Assembly (NCBI GenBank): GCA_947646735.1
Contig: CANTFK010000962.1
Coordinates: 124,001-188,000, forward strand
Reading direction: 5' to 3'
Source: Peronospora farinosa
Taxonomy: Eukaryota > Oomycota > Peronosporomycetes > Peronosporales > Peronosporaceae
Length of the DNA stretch: 64,000 bases
Position 1 is the stretch's first letter. The number at the start of each line of letters is the position of its first letter. Positions 8,513-16,842 of this stretch are shown in pieces. Under the pieces are notes generated by a model. The model was not told the DNA's origin and ran no database searches. It saw only the letters and a list, made by a program, of their open reading frames with translations. The position numbers and the translations under genes are program-made.

Positions 8513-10879
8513 ATGGTGCGCGTGCCCGGATCTTCTGGTGACTCGGGATTTCACCGTGAGTCCCTGAGAGAAGATGTCAAGATCAAGACTGAACCTGGGA
8601 TTGAAGCGTCAGAGGCAGAGGGATCGCCGCAGACGCGTGAAGAAAAAGGATCCCCGGATCATCAGCGTTTTGGGAGGGGCGCAGATGAGCAGAAAACAAA
8701 AGAGGAAGATCGATCGCTCGATCTGGAAGAAAAACCTCTACCCCCTCCCCAGGTCCCTTCGGGGACCCCTGCGAATCACGTTGCAAAACGAGATTCGCGA
8801 GATGAAAATCTTTCAGTTAAAACTGAGAGAAATTCATCCAAAACCGCTCCTACAAAACCTAAGAAGAAAGAGTCGACGAATTCACAGGTGCGGATGAAGG
8901 CACCAAGATCACAACTCAACGTTCAGACGAAGAAATCGGAAGATCGTGGTGTCCAAGGAAAAGAGTCGGCCGATCATGGATCGAAAAGCGAAAGATCGAC
9001 GAACATGGAAGAATTGGAACGGTGTTTTCACCAAAAAGAACTAAAGACTTTGCTATCAAGCGATCCAGTTCTCAAGATATTGAAGCCAAAGCTAATCGGA
9101 TCATTACAAGGACCGGTATCAGCTCCGGTAGAAACACCGAACCAATTGGAAGCGATTCGTCGTTTGTTGAAGTTACTCAAGGAAGCTGGATTCACCGCTG
9201 GAGCGTTTGATGCGCAGACATTGCTGGATTGTGATCATGATCAAGTAATTAAAGCAGGACGATCGTTGTTCGAGGCGTTAATCCCTCTCACTGGGAAGTA
9301 CCAAGCGATCGTGCCAGCCACTGAGACATATCAAACGGGCTCATCACAGTATGCATCGGCAGAATCGGAGGCGGATTCAGGAGAATCAGTTCCCATTCAA
9401 CGGATGTCGTTGGGACCGTCTGGTGCGGCGTTTATACGTGAAAGATCGACGCCGATCGAAACGGGAGCGAAATCGGCTGATGTATCCATGGGTCGAGAAA
9501 TGAATCCATTTGGATCAAACCAGCTGGATTCCTATTTTAAAGCAGCCATGAAGAAGTACGAAGACGATCAACGGATTTTAGCTCTACAAAATGCTGATCG
9601 ATCAAGGATCAACGCCACTCCTCAAATGATGAATATTCCAGACGTGGAGATGGAGTCAGTTGGATCGCGTCATAGTCGATCCAATATTGGCGATCCGCTG
9701 GATTTAGGACTCGAGGATCTAAGGCGACCGTTGGTGGCAGCTGCAGAAGCTATGCCGAGTGGTGGATTCACTGCGCAGCGAATTCGTGTATCGGCGATCG
9801 CAGATCTGAAAGAGTTCACTGGGCGAGACAGAGACGAAGATCGAGCTAGAAGCTGGATCAGCAAGGTCAAATCTGCTTTCTTACGTGATCAAGCTCCTGA
9901 CAACGAAAAGTGTCTCGTATTTGGAGATCTGCTGACGGGACCAGCAAGAAACTGGTATAGCCAGCTGAGCCGATCGACTCGTCATCACTGGAAATCTCTA
10001 TTGGAAAGTTTCATGATACAATATGGAGGGTATGGTGTATCTGTTGGAAGACAATATTACCATGCAAGGAAACAATCGAATGAAACGCCATTGGAATATC
10101 TTTATCGATTAAATGTGGCAGCGATCAGAGCAAAAATTTCAATTCGAGAGGGAACGCCAGCTACCAGACGTGAACATGTGGAACATTTTATTGAGACACT
10201 GGATGATCGCGATCTGGCGAAACAGTTGACTTTATTACGTTTGGACGATGCTGACGACATGGAAGAAACTCTACGTGCGTATCAACGTATGGAGATTCGT
10301 CAAGGCAAGGCATCGATGGGATCCAATAAATTTCGTCAACGAGCCGCCCCTGTACCCGATCAAGCGTCATCGAAACCGGCTCGTGCAGTGAGAGCGATCC
10401 ATATCGAAAACGGTAACAGTGGATCAGAGTCGGAATCGAGTGGATCTGAAGTAGAAGTGGATCGACGCCGCGTGTTTTCCGCGATGACGCATGCCCCAGC
10501 TGAAAAGCCGAGAGATTATCGTGATCGACAGAATGAGAGTGACAATCGTGATCGACAGAATGTGATCGACAATCGTGATCGACAGAATGTGATCGATCAA
10601 GGCAAAGGTCATGGTCACACTGACCCACCAAGAGCCTGCACCCATTGCGGATCGAGGAAACATGACGATCGTGGATGTTGGAAGCGGTTGACCTGTCAGA
10701 AATGTGGGCGCAAAGGACATCCTTCAGACAAGTGTTTTTTCGTGTGTACTGCCTGTGGAGAGATGCACGAAGGAGGAAAATGCCCGATGGAAGAATTTTA
10801 TAATCTAATTCGCCAATGGTACGTGCCGACCAAACACGCTGGGATGCTCCCGCCGAAGGCAGAGGAGATGTTAAACTAG
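8513..10879 (+). CDS. gag: Gag polyprotein, Element 1 (788 aa)
   Basis: Structural protein that packages element RNA in cytoplasmic particles. The frame is open from 8369, but I take the ATG at 8513: it is the first base after the LTR, and the same start (MVRVPGSSGD) is conserved in Element 2 and in every deletion derivative, whereas upstream residues come from LTR sequence. The N-terminal ~300 residues are charged and low-complexity. A retrotransposon-gag domain spans about residues 420-620 (ADLKEFTGRDRDEDRARSW; GPARNWYSQL; TPLEYLYRLN). Three zinc knuckles lie at about 709-757: CTHCGSRKHDDRGC, CQKCGRKGHPSDKC and CTACGEMHEGGKC. The tail EEMLN precedes the TAG. A short GATC repeat lies in frame just before the knuckles. 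Codons strongly favour GATC-containing choices (GAT CGN for Asp-Arg). Confidence 0.9.
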   Translation: MVRVPGSSGDSGFHRESLREDVKIKTEPGIEASEAEGSPQTREEKGSPDHQRFGRGADEQKTKEEDRSLDLEEKPLPPPQVPSGTPANHVAKRDSRDENLSVKTERNSSKTAPTKPKKKESTNSQVRMKAPRSQLNVQTKKSEDRGVQGKESADHGSKSERSTNMEELERCFHQKELKTLLSSDPVLKILKPKLIGSLQGPVSAPVETPNQLEAIRRLLKLLKEAGFTAGAFDAQTLLDCDHDQVIKAGRSLFEALIPLTGKYQAIVPATETYQTGSSQYASAESEADSGESVPIQRMSLGPSGAAFIRERSTPIETGAKSADVSMGREMNPFGSNQLDSYFKAAMKKYEDDQRILALQNADRSRINATPQMMNIPDVEMESVGSRHSRSNIGDPLDLGLEDLRRPLVAAAEAMPSGGFTAQRIRVSAIADLKEFTGRDRDEDRARSWISKVKSAFLRDQAPDNEKCLVFGDLLTGPARNWYSQLSRSTRHHWKSLLESFMIQYGGYGVSVGRQYYHARKQSNETPLEYLYRLNVAAIRAKISIREGTPATRREHVEHFIETLDDRDLAKQLTLLRLDDADDMEETLRAYQRMEIRQGKASMGSNKFRQRAAPVPDQASSKPARAVRAIHIENGNSGSESESSGSEVEVDRRRVFSAMTHAPAEKPRDYRDRQNESDNRDRQNVIDNRDRQNVIDQGKGHGHTDPPRACTHCGSRKHDDRGCWKRLTCQKCGRKGHPSDKCFFVCTACGEMHEGGKCPMEEFYNLIRQWYVPTKHAGMLPPKAEEMLN
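8514..8531 (+). other. Primer-binding site overlapping gag start
   Basis: TGGTGCGCGTGCCCGGAT starts two bases after the LTR end CACCACA. Its initial TGG can pair with the CCA-3' end of a tRNA, and the rest would pair with an acceptor stem and part of the T-stem. It encodes gag residues 1-7. The same bases follow every LTR2/gag junction here (minus strand at 28534, 31955, 35332 and 39148; plus strand at 50424). The priming tRNA was not identified. Confidence 0.7.
10519..10602 (+). repeat. LTR-satellite-like in-frame repeat inside gag
   Basis: A 27-base unit (CGTGATCGACAGAATGTGAT and following bases) is repeated about 2.7 times and encodes RDRQNVIDN-type units. It closely resembles the LTR satellite (CGTGATCGACAAGTGTGAT), but its period is a multiple of three. 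Confidence 0.75.
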
Positions 10880-10922
10880 GACGCTCGCCAGGTTGGAATC
10901 TGGTACGAGCCGAGCGTTCTAG
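10870..10922 (+). promoter_or_regulatory. Gag-Pol -1 frameshift signal
   Basis: Slippery heptamer G TTA AAC (10870-10876) is followed directly by the gag stop TAG (10877-10879). Slipping back one base reads GTT AAA CTA into the Pol frame (VKLGRSPGW). A stem pairs CTAGGACGCTCG (10876-10887) with CGAGCGTTCTAG (10911-10922), 12 bp with one G-U pair. The loop holds a smaller CCAG/CTGG hairpin. GTTAAAC is an accepted -1 site in equine arteritis virus. The stem starts very close to the slip site, which is unusual, so the active form may pair only ACGCTCG with CGAGCGT. Confidence 0.75.
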
Positions 10923-13900
10923 GCTCTGCATTTATGCATTTGTTGAAAAGGGATCTACGGATCAAGAAGTTAACAAGCGGATCGATCCGATCAATACATG
11001 TGAGGATTCAAATCATTTGCGTTTTATTTCAAGTGTCGCGAAAGTTGATGAATTTTCCCGATCGCCTGCCAAGATGGAGCTCGACCTGGCGCCAGGCGAA
11101 TCACGGGGGTATTGGAAATATCATACCCCAGGAAAGTGGTTCAAGCAGGCCAAGGCAGTGGGCAAGATCAACAATGAGAAGGCCACTATGCTATTTGATT
11201 CTGGAGCCGAAGTCTCGATCGTCGACACCACCTTTGCTCGTAAGGTAGGATGTGTCATTGACGAGAGCCAAAAGCAAGAATGCATTGGAATTGGCGAGAA
11301 TACCTATATGACCGAGGGACGAACCAAAATCAAGATCACATTAAATGGATCACTGGTATATTATTTTGACGCCTGGGTGGGCGATCAAGTTGGTCAAGAA
11401 GCGATCTTGGGTATGGATTTTATGGTCCCAGCTGGGATTCGCTTGGATCTGGCAGATGGAACACTTTGTTTGCCGGATGAGGTTAGAATTCAATTGGCAG
11501 GACGAAGACCTCCATACCAAACGAACAGACAGCCGATCACGATCAACGATCAATATGTGGTGATCCCAGTAGGTGGATCGACGGAATTACGAATCGGTAC
11601 TGGTGCACCGAATTCTAAGCTTTGGGTGAGACGAGATCCAAAATGGATACCAACAGTCACAACAGGACCGGGGAAGACTAAATATCTGCAGCTAACTAAT
11701 CTTAGTGATCGAGAAGTGATTGTGAATCACGGAGCTCCGATAGGTTGGTGGATGGCTGCGGATATGATACCTCGATCACCTGGATATGTCTCGGTGGGGT
11801 CGCGTCGATATAATGAGTGGCAGACTCTGGCCTATGAAGCAACTACAGATCGGAAGGAAGAAATCACTGATGAGCCAACAGGACCACTAGTTGATCACCC
11901 GTCGTATCCACTACCAACTAAGATTTTGATGCGTCCAAAGAAGGGAGAGAACGAGAGGATCGCAAAAGTGGAGAAAATTGCATCGCAATCGGATAAGGAC
12001 ACGATCAACGTGGGAGTAAATCAAGATTTTACAGAAGATCAAGGTTATCGTGACAGTGAAGATCATCAGTCAAGGCGATCACAATTTGTGATCAATATGC
12101 TGAAAGAAATCGACAAGGTGGATGGTGTACAAGACCGATCAGGTAAAAGAATCGATATTCGTGATGAAGACATAACGGAACAAGACCAAGAACAGTCCAC
12201 AGGTGTGATCGATGCGACCGGAGAAGTGGGGGACGTCGATCGGATACCAGATCGATCGGATGAAGCAATCGAAAATTTTAGGAAGATCGTCGACGATAAC
12301 GATCAGAGACAATCCGATCGAGTGGAAAATAAGTCCACAGCGATCGCAACCGAGGATGTCCCAATAGAAGAACCATCATCTGAAGAGGCAGTATATTCCC
12401 ACGAGAGTGGCGATCTGTTTGCCGAAGATGTCGATCAGCATATGGCGGTGTTGCCAGAAGTTGTGATGTCTACGGTGGAAGTATCGATCGACGATATTCA
12501 AGTTGGCGACCCTGGAATACCATTGACAGAAGATCAAGAAAATCTACGACAATTAATTTGGAAGAATCGCCACTTACTCATAGGGAAAGGTAATGCCTTA
12601 CCTCCCGCAGCACGTGGAGCAGTTTGTGACATTGATGTTGGAGGAGCTAACCCGATCGCACAGCGAGTGCGACCTGTGGCACCCAAATTCCGGGAGAAGT
12701 TAGCGGATTTGATTAAGGGATTATTGTCTGCCAAGATCATTCGGCCATCTACGTCGCCGTGGGCTTCACCAATTGTAGTGATTATCAAGAAGAATGGCGA
12801 AGATATTCGATTATGTATCGATTATCGTAGAGTGAACCAGTTGACACGGTTGATGGTATACCCTATGCCATTGATCAGTGATTTATTGCAAGATATGGAT
12901 AAGGCTATGTGGTATTGTTCTTTGGATATGGCGAGTGGATTCTGGGTGGTAGAAATGACAGAGAGAGCGAGGATGATTTCTGCATTTATTACACCGTCAG
13001 GTCTGTTTGAGTGGTTACGAATGCCATTCGGATTGAAGAATGCTCCTCAAATCTACCAGCGATTGATTGACAATGCTCTATATGGGTATTTGAAAATCGG
13101 TACAAGTTCTGATTCAATTCCAGCTGAATTGTCAAAGCCGATCGACGTGTTTACTGAAGGTGAACCGGATACCGATCCGAGACCATCGGTGTTAGGTCGG
13201 CGATCATATATTGACGATATATTGATACCCGCTACATCGTGGACGTCTCTTTATGAAAAGGTGGAACGATTGTTGGAAGCGTGCAATACGTGGAATTTAT
13301 CAATTAGTGTGGCTAAGAGTTTTTGGGGACGTCGTAAAGTGGATTACCTGGGTCATCAGGTTTCGCTTGCTGGTTTAGAAGCTCATCCAAAAGATTTAGA
13401 ATCTCTGGTGAACGTCCCATTTCCTCGGACGTTGCGATCAATGCAGTCCTTTTTGGGGAGTCTGAATTACTACAGCCGATTTATTGAGGATTTTGCGATC
13501 TATGCATCCGTACTTTATGAGCTGCGGGAGGCAGATTTTCATGAGATCAGCCGGGCTGGGGATGTTCAGATGGTCCCTAATGGTGCTGGACCAAATTGTG
13601 ATCGTCAGTCTCGCGACAAGTATAAGATCGATCAGGATTTTAAAAGTGGATCGAAAGATGGCTACATTATCGATCAGGATTTTAAAAGTGGATCGAGAGA
13701 TGGATACATTATCGATCCAGAGTCGAATACTGGGGACGATCATGGTTGCGAGGGCAGAAACCGCTGGGAGAAGGCAACGATCGCATTCACTCTATTAAAG
13801 GCTAAAATAGCCGCGACACCGATCCTGAAACACTTTGATCCAGAACGATCGCCTGTGATTGTGGTGTATGCCAGTAAGTGGGCCATATCAGCAGCGTTAC

Positions 13901-16524
13901 TTCAAGAACACGATGGAATCTATTGGCCTGTCACTTTCTCTAGTCGCACGCTGAAGCCTAACGAGATTAATTACGGGATGGTGGAGAAAGAGGTATTAGC
14001 TCTCCTCCGGATTCTGGATATCTGTTACACTATGCTGGTCTCACGAACGATCACAGTGCTTACGAGGCATTCGACGTTGGCTTGGTTATTGCAATCTTCT
14101 GGCCTCAATGGGAGGTTAGGAAGATGGGCTGCTCTCCTATCAAATTGGACATTAGAAATCCGTCGGAGTGAGAAAGGCGAAGACGAGATATTGGGTACCC
14201 TAGCTGCGAGTATAACTCCCCGTGAAGAAGTGGACGAGATGTTGATCGCAATCGCCCCGCGTAAGCAGCCTCGGCAAACAATCAGTATGCCACCACCCAC
14301 GGTTGAAGCAGGTGAAGATCTGTTGGTAGTTAGTTTCGATGGATCAGCTAGAGTGAAAAGGAAGGGCGGGGCATATAGCGCGATCGTTTGGAAATTACCT
14401 GAATGGACGATCGTGGCTGCCGCTTCTGAATTTGCTACTAATTTGACGGTGAATGAAGCGGAATATCGAGGATTACTTCTCAGCTTGGATCTGCTTGCAG
14501 ATCAGACCAGGGGACGTGTAATCATTTGCGGTGACTCGAATTTGGTGATCAGGCAAATGCGTGGAGAGATCGACTGTAAAGCACCGGGTCTACAATTGCT
14601 GCGTCATAAAGCTATGGAGAAACTCCGATCGTGGCCAAACCACGAATTGTTACACATGAAGCGGGACTGGAATCAAAGTGCCGATCGACTAGCAAGTGAA
14701 GCTCTACAGCGAGAAAAGGGTACAATTGTAATTTCGGATCAAGATCGTCAAGACTTGGTTACTCTAAATCGGTTGGACGAGCTGTTGATCCCAAGCCAGG
14801 TCGATCAGGTAGTCAAAGTGGCTGCGATCACTCGATCAGCTGTGAGAAGACGTTGTCAGCCAGAAATTTGGCAGGAAGAAATCGTGCAGCAAATGCGGGT
14901 CGATCGCATAAGACAAGCTCAAGACGAAGAATGTTGGATATCTAATTTGAAGACATATTTGGTCGGAGATGTTGCGACGCTAACAGCGGACGAAGCGAAG
15001 AGCTGCGCCCGGATCGCATCCGATTACGAAGTGGACCTAAGTGGACTATTATTTTTCTGCCATGGAGCGAACGCAAAATCTGAAGATCGTAACGAGTTGG
15101 TTCGCTTGGTAATTCCGGAGTTATTGCAGCAGGATGTTTTACATCATTACCATACGAGTCTGGAAGGTGGTCACCAAGGGATTGGTCGAACCTACCAACG
15201 GATCAAAATGAATTTCCACTGGCGAGGGTTGTACCGCAGTGTGCAGCGATATGTAGGCGAATGTGTGGATTGTGAAACAGGCAAGGGGCGGCCATCTGAT
15301 CATGGAGGATCACCAGGAAATTTACAGGCGACTTATCCGTTTCAAATTTTGGCTATGGATCATATTCCGTCACTACCGCGATCTTTCAAAGGAAATACGG
15401 AGTTGTTACTATGGGTGGATCTATTTTCAGGCTATGTGATCGCAAAGGCCAGTTCGTCCCGGACTGCACAGACGATCGCAGAAAACTACGAAGAGTGTGT
15501 TTTCCGACGGTTTGGTGCAAGTGAGGCGATACGCCACGATCGAGAGCCAGGATTCATGTCTGACTTCTTTCGTGCGTTTAATCGGATCGCGGGGCAGAAA
15601 CAACGAGCTACCATGGCATATAGACCACAAGCAAATGGCACGGCAGAGCGCATGGTCCAAACGTTGACACGATCAATCAAGATGTATGTAACGGATGAGA
15701 ACCAGAAAGACTGGGACGAGTATGCAGAAAGGCTGACTTTCGCGATCAACACTGCCCAAGATCGTGTCCGTGGAGATACCCCGTTTTATCTGATTCACGG
15801 TTGGGACCCGCGATCGACCTTGGAGGCGGCCCTACCGTTAGGGAGCACCAAAGCGCGTGATCGTGATCCACGGCGATGGCGATACGGCATACAACGCCAC
15901 TATCAACGGGCAAGATCGGAAGTGAACGACCGGTTGAAACTTGCGATCCAAGACCGATCTGATCGACATAATGCAGATCACGATCGTTTTGATGTGGATC
16001 GTGGATCACAGGTGTGGCTCTATCTGGATCGCGTCAAAGAAGGATATGCTCGGAAGTTAGCCCATATGTGGCACGGACCGTTTCGGGTAGCCGATAAATG
16101 TGGCGATCACGCAGTACGATTGGAGATCGCGGGTACGCCATACAGGCTATTCCCGGTGGTCCATGTGTCTAAGCTGAAACAAGTTAGAGTGTTCCCAGAA
16201 CGCCCTACAAATTTGTTGAATGTGGATGAAGCAGATCGAGTGGATTTTGATGAAGCGTTACTGCCGGAAGACAGCTGGAATGGTGAGCTAGAGGAAGGTG
16301 AATACGAAGTGGAAAAAATCGTGGATGTGCGATCGGGTCGAAGAACGCGCTATGGTCGGGTGCATCGCCAGCTTTTAGTGAAGTGGAAGGGTTATAACGA
16401 TCCTGAATGGGTGGATGAAGCAGATTTGAATTGTGGTGCTTTGTTGCAAGAGTTCGATCGCGATCGAGCTAGCCGAAATCGTTTTGAGGTGATGCAATCG
16501 CACGAGGAGGAGTCTCGTGGTTAA
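10876..16524 (+). CDS. pol: Pol polyprotein, Element 1 (PR-RT-RH-aRH-IN-chromodomain, ~1880 aa)
   Basis: Expressed by -1 frameshift from gag. Landmarks by DNA position: retropepsin MLFDSGAEVSIVD near 11188; a long acidic linker at 11860-12480; RT with RLCIDYRRVNQL near 12810, SLDMASGFW near 12920, MPFGLKNAPQIYQ near 13020 and catalytic SYIDDIL near 13204; RNase H with VVYASKWAISAAL near 13860; and a second RNase H with SFDGSAR (near 14332), NEAEY (near 14451) and CGDSNLV (near 14528). Integrase follows, with an HHCC zinc finger (HHYHTSLEGGHQG ... CVDCETGKG, near 15140-15290) and a DDE core (VDLFSGY, RHDREPGFMS, NGTAERM, 15415-15660). The chromodomain is near 16297-16450 (YEVEKIVD; LLVKWKGYNDPEWVDE). 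No stop or lost catalytic residue was seen. The second RNase H and chromodomain match oomycete Chronos elements. GATC is strikingly frequent (14 sites in 12001-12360). Confidence 0.93.
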   Translation, partial: LGRSPGWNLVRAERSRLCIYAFVEKGSTDQEVNKRIDPINTCEDSNHLRFISSVAKVDEFSRSPAKMELDLAPGESRGYWKYHTPGKWFKQAKAVGKINNEKATMLFDSGAEVSIVDTTFARKVGCVIDESQKQECIGIGENTYMTEGRTKIKITLNGSLVYYFDAWVGDQVGQEAILGMDFMVPAGIRLDLADGTLCLPDEVRIQLAGRRPPYQTNRQPITINDQYVVIPVGGSTELRIGTGAPNSKLWVRRDPKWIPTVTTGPGKTKYLQLTNLSDREVIVNHGAPIGWWMAADMIPRSPGYVSVGSRRYNEWQTLAYEATTDRKEEITDEPTGPLVDHPSYPLPTKILMRPKKGENERIAKVEKIASQSDKDTINVGVNQDFTEDQGYRDSEDHQSRRSQFVINMLKEIDKVDGVQDRSGKRIDIRDEDITEQDQEQSTGVIDATGEVGDVDRIPDRSDEAIENFRKIVDDNDQRQSDRVENKSTAIATEDVPIEEPSSEEAVYSHESGDLFAEDVDQHMAVLPEVVMSTVEVSIDDIQVGDPGIPLTEDQENLRQLIWKNRHLLIGKGNALPPAARGAVCDIDVGGANPIAQRVRPVAPKFREKLADLIKGLLSAKIIRPSTSPWASPIVVIIKKNGEDIRLCIDYRRVNQLTRLMVYPMPLISDLLQDMDKAMWYCSLDMASGFWVVEMTERARMISAFITPSGLFEWLRMPFGLKNAPQIYQRLIDNALYGYLKIGTSSDSIPAELSKPIDVFTEGEPDTDPRPSVLGRRSYIDDILIPATSWTSLYEKVERLLEACNTWNLSISVAKSFWGRRKVDYLGHQVSLAGLEAHPKDLESLVNVPFPRTLRSMQSFLGSLNYYSRFIEDFAIYASVLYELREADFHEISRAGDVQMVPNGAGPNCDRQSRDKYKIDQDFKSGSKDGYIIDQDFKSGSRDGYIIDPESNTGDDHGCEGRNRWEKATIAFTLLKAKIAATPILKHFDPERSPVIVVYASKWAISAALLQEHDGIYWPVTFSSRTLKPNEINYGMVEKEVLALLRILDICYTMLVSRTITVLTRHSTLAWLLQSSGLNGRLGRWAALLSNWTLEIRRSEKGEDEILGTLAASITPREEVDEMLIAIAPRKQPRQTISMPPPTVEAGEDLLVVSFDGSARVKRKGGAYSAIVWKLPEWTIVAAASEFATNLTVNEAEYRGLLLSLDLLADQTRGRVIICGDSNLVIRQMRGEIDCKAPGLQLLRHKAMEKLRSWPNHELLHMKRDWNQSADRLASEALQREKGTIVISDQDRQDLVTLNRLDELLIPSQVDQVVKVAAITRSAVRRRCQPEIWQEEIVQQMRVDRIRQAQDEECWISNLKTYLVGDVATLTADEAKSCARIASDYEVDLSGLLFFCHGANAKSEDRNELVRLVIPELLQQDVLHHYHTSLEGGHQGIGRTYQRIKMNFHWRGLYRSVQRYVGECVDCETGKGRPSDHGGSPGNLQATYPFQILAMDHIPSLPRSFKGNTELLLWVDLFSGYVIAKASSSRTAQTIAENYEECVFRRFGASEAIRHDREPGFMSDFFRAFNRIAGQKQRATMAYRPQANGTAERMVQTLTRSIKMYVTDENQKDWDEYAERLTFAINTAQDRVRGDTPFYLIHGWDPRSTLEAALPLGSTKARDRDPRRWRYGIQRHYQRARSEVNDRLKLAIQDRSDRHNADHDRFDVDRGSQVWLYLDRVKEGYARKLAHMWHGPFRVADKCGDHAVRLEIAGTPYRLFPVVHVSKLKQVRVFPERPTNLLNVDEADRVDFDEALLPEDSWNGELEEGEYEVEKIVDVRSGRRTRYGRVHRQLLVKWKGYNDPEWVDEADLNCGALLQEFDRDRASRNRFEVMQSHEEESRG
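13622..13715 (+). repeat. In-frame 42-bp repeat in RT-RNase H linker
   Basis: DQDFKSGSKDGYII occurs twice with small changes, inside a stretch of roughly 50 residues absent from the equivalent linker of Element 2 (60790-60830, minus strand). The unit is GATC-rich and not tied to a known domain. It looks like a recent tandem expansion tolerated in a hinge. Confidence 0.7.
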
Positions 16525-16842
16525 GGACGATCGGATTGTTGGAGTGGTGAAAATATGTAAGAGGGTTACATATGTAGGTGGAAGGGATTATATGTGGAGT
16601 GAGTATAGTGATCACGAAATCAAAGATGGAGAAAGGGGATCACTACGAAAAGAAAAAAAGAAAGAAGAAGAGGAGGATTTTGAACGCGATCAACGGAACA
16701 AGGTGAAAACTATATGAAGATCGTGTTGATGTTGTGGATCAAAAAGGTTATTCGCGATTCACAAACTTGCCAACCGAGTGAAGGAATAGAACATGCACGG
16801 ATACACCAGCACTGTATGCCGGTTATCAGCGCAGGGGACGGC
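16525..16842 (+). other. Element 1 3' untranslated segment with polypurine tract
   Basis: Between the pol stop and the 3' LTR. It holds a long purine-rich stretch (AAAAGAAAAAAAGAAAGAAG near 16648-16668) and, touching the LTR, GCGCAGGGGACGGC (16829-16842). The latter is the counterpart of GCGCAGGGGACAGC before LTR2 copies and is the likely plus-strand primer. A short frame starting with GTG at 16517 exists, but nothing supports it as a gene. There is no antisense ORF here, unlike Element 2. Confidence 0.75.

Noticed and set aside
16517..16717. Small ORF overlapping the pol stop
   Set aside because: Begins with GTG, is Lys/Glu-rich because of a purine tract, and has no counterpart in Element 2.
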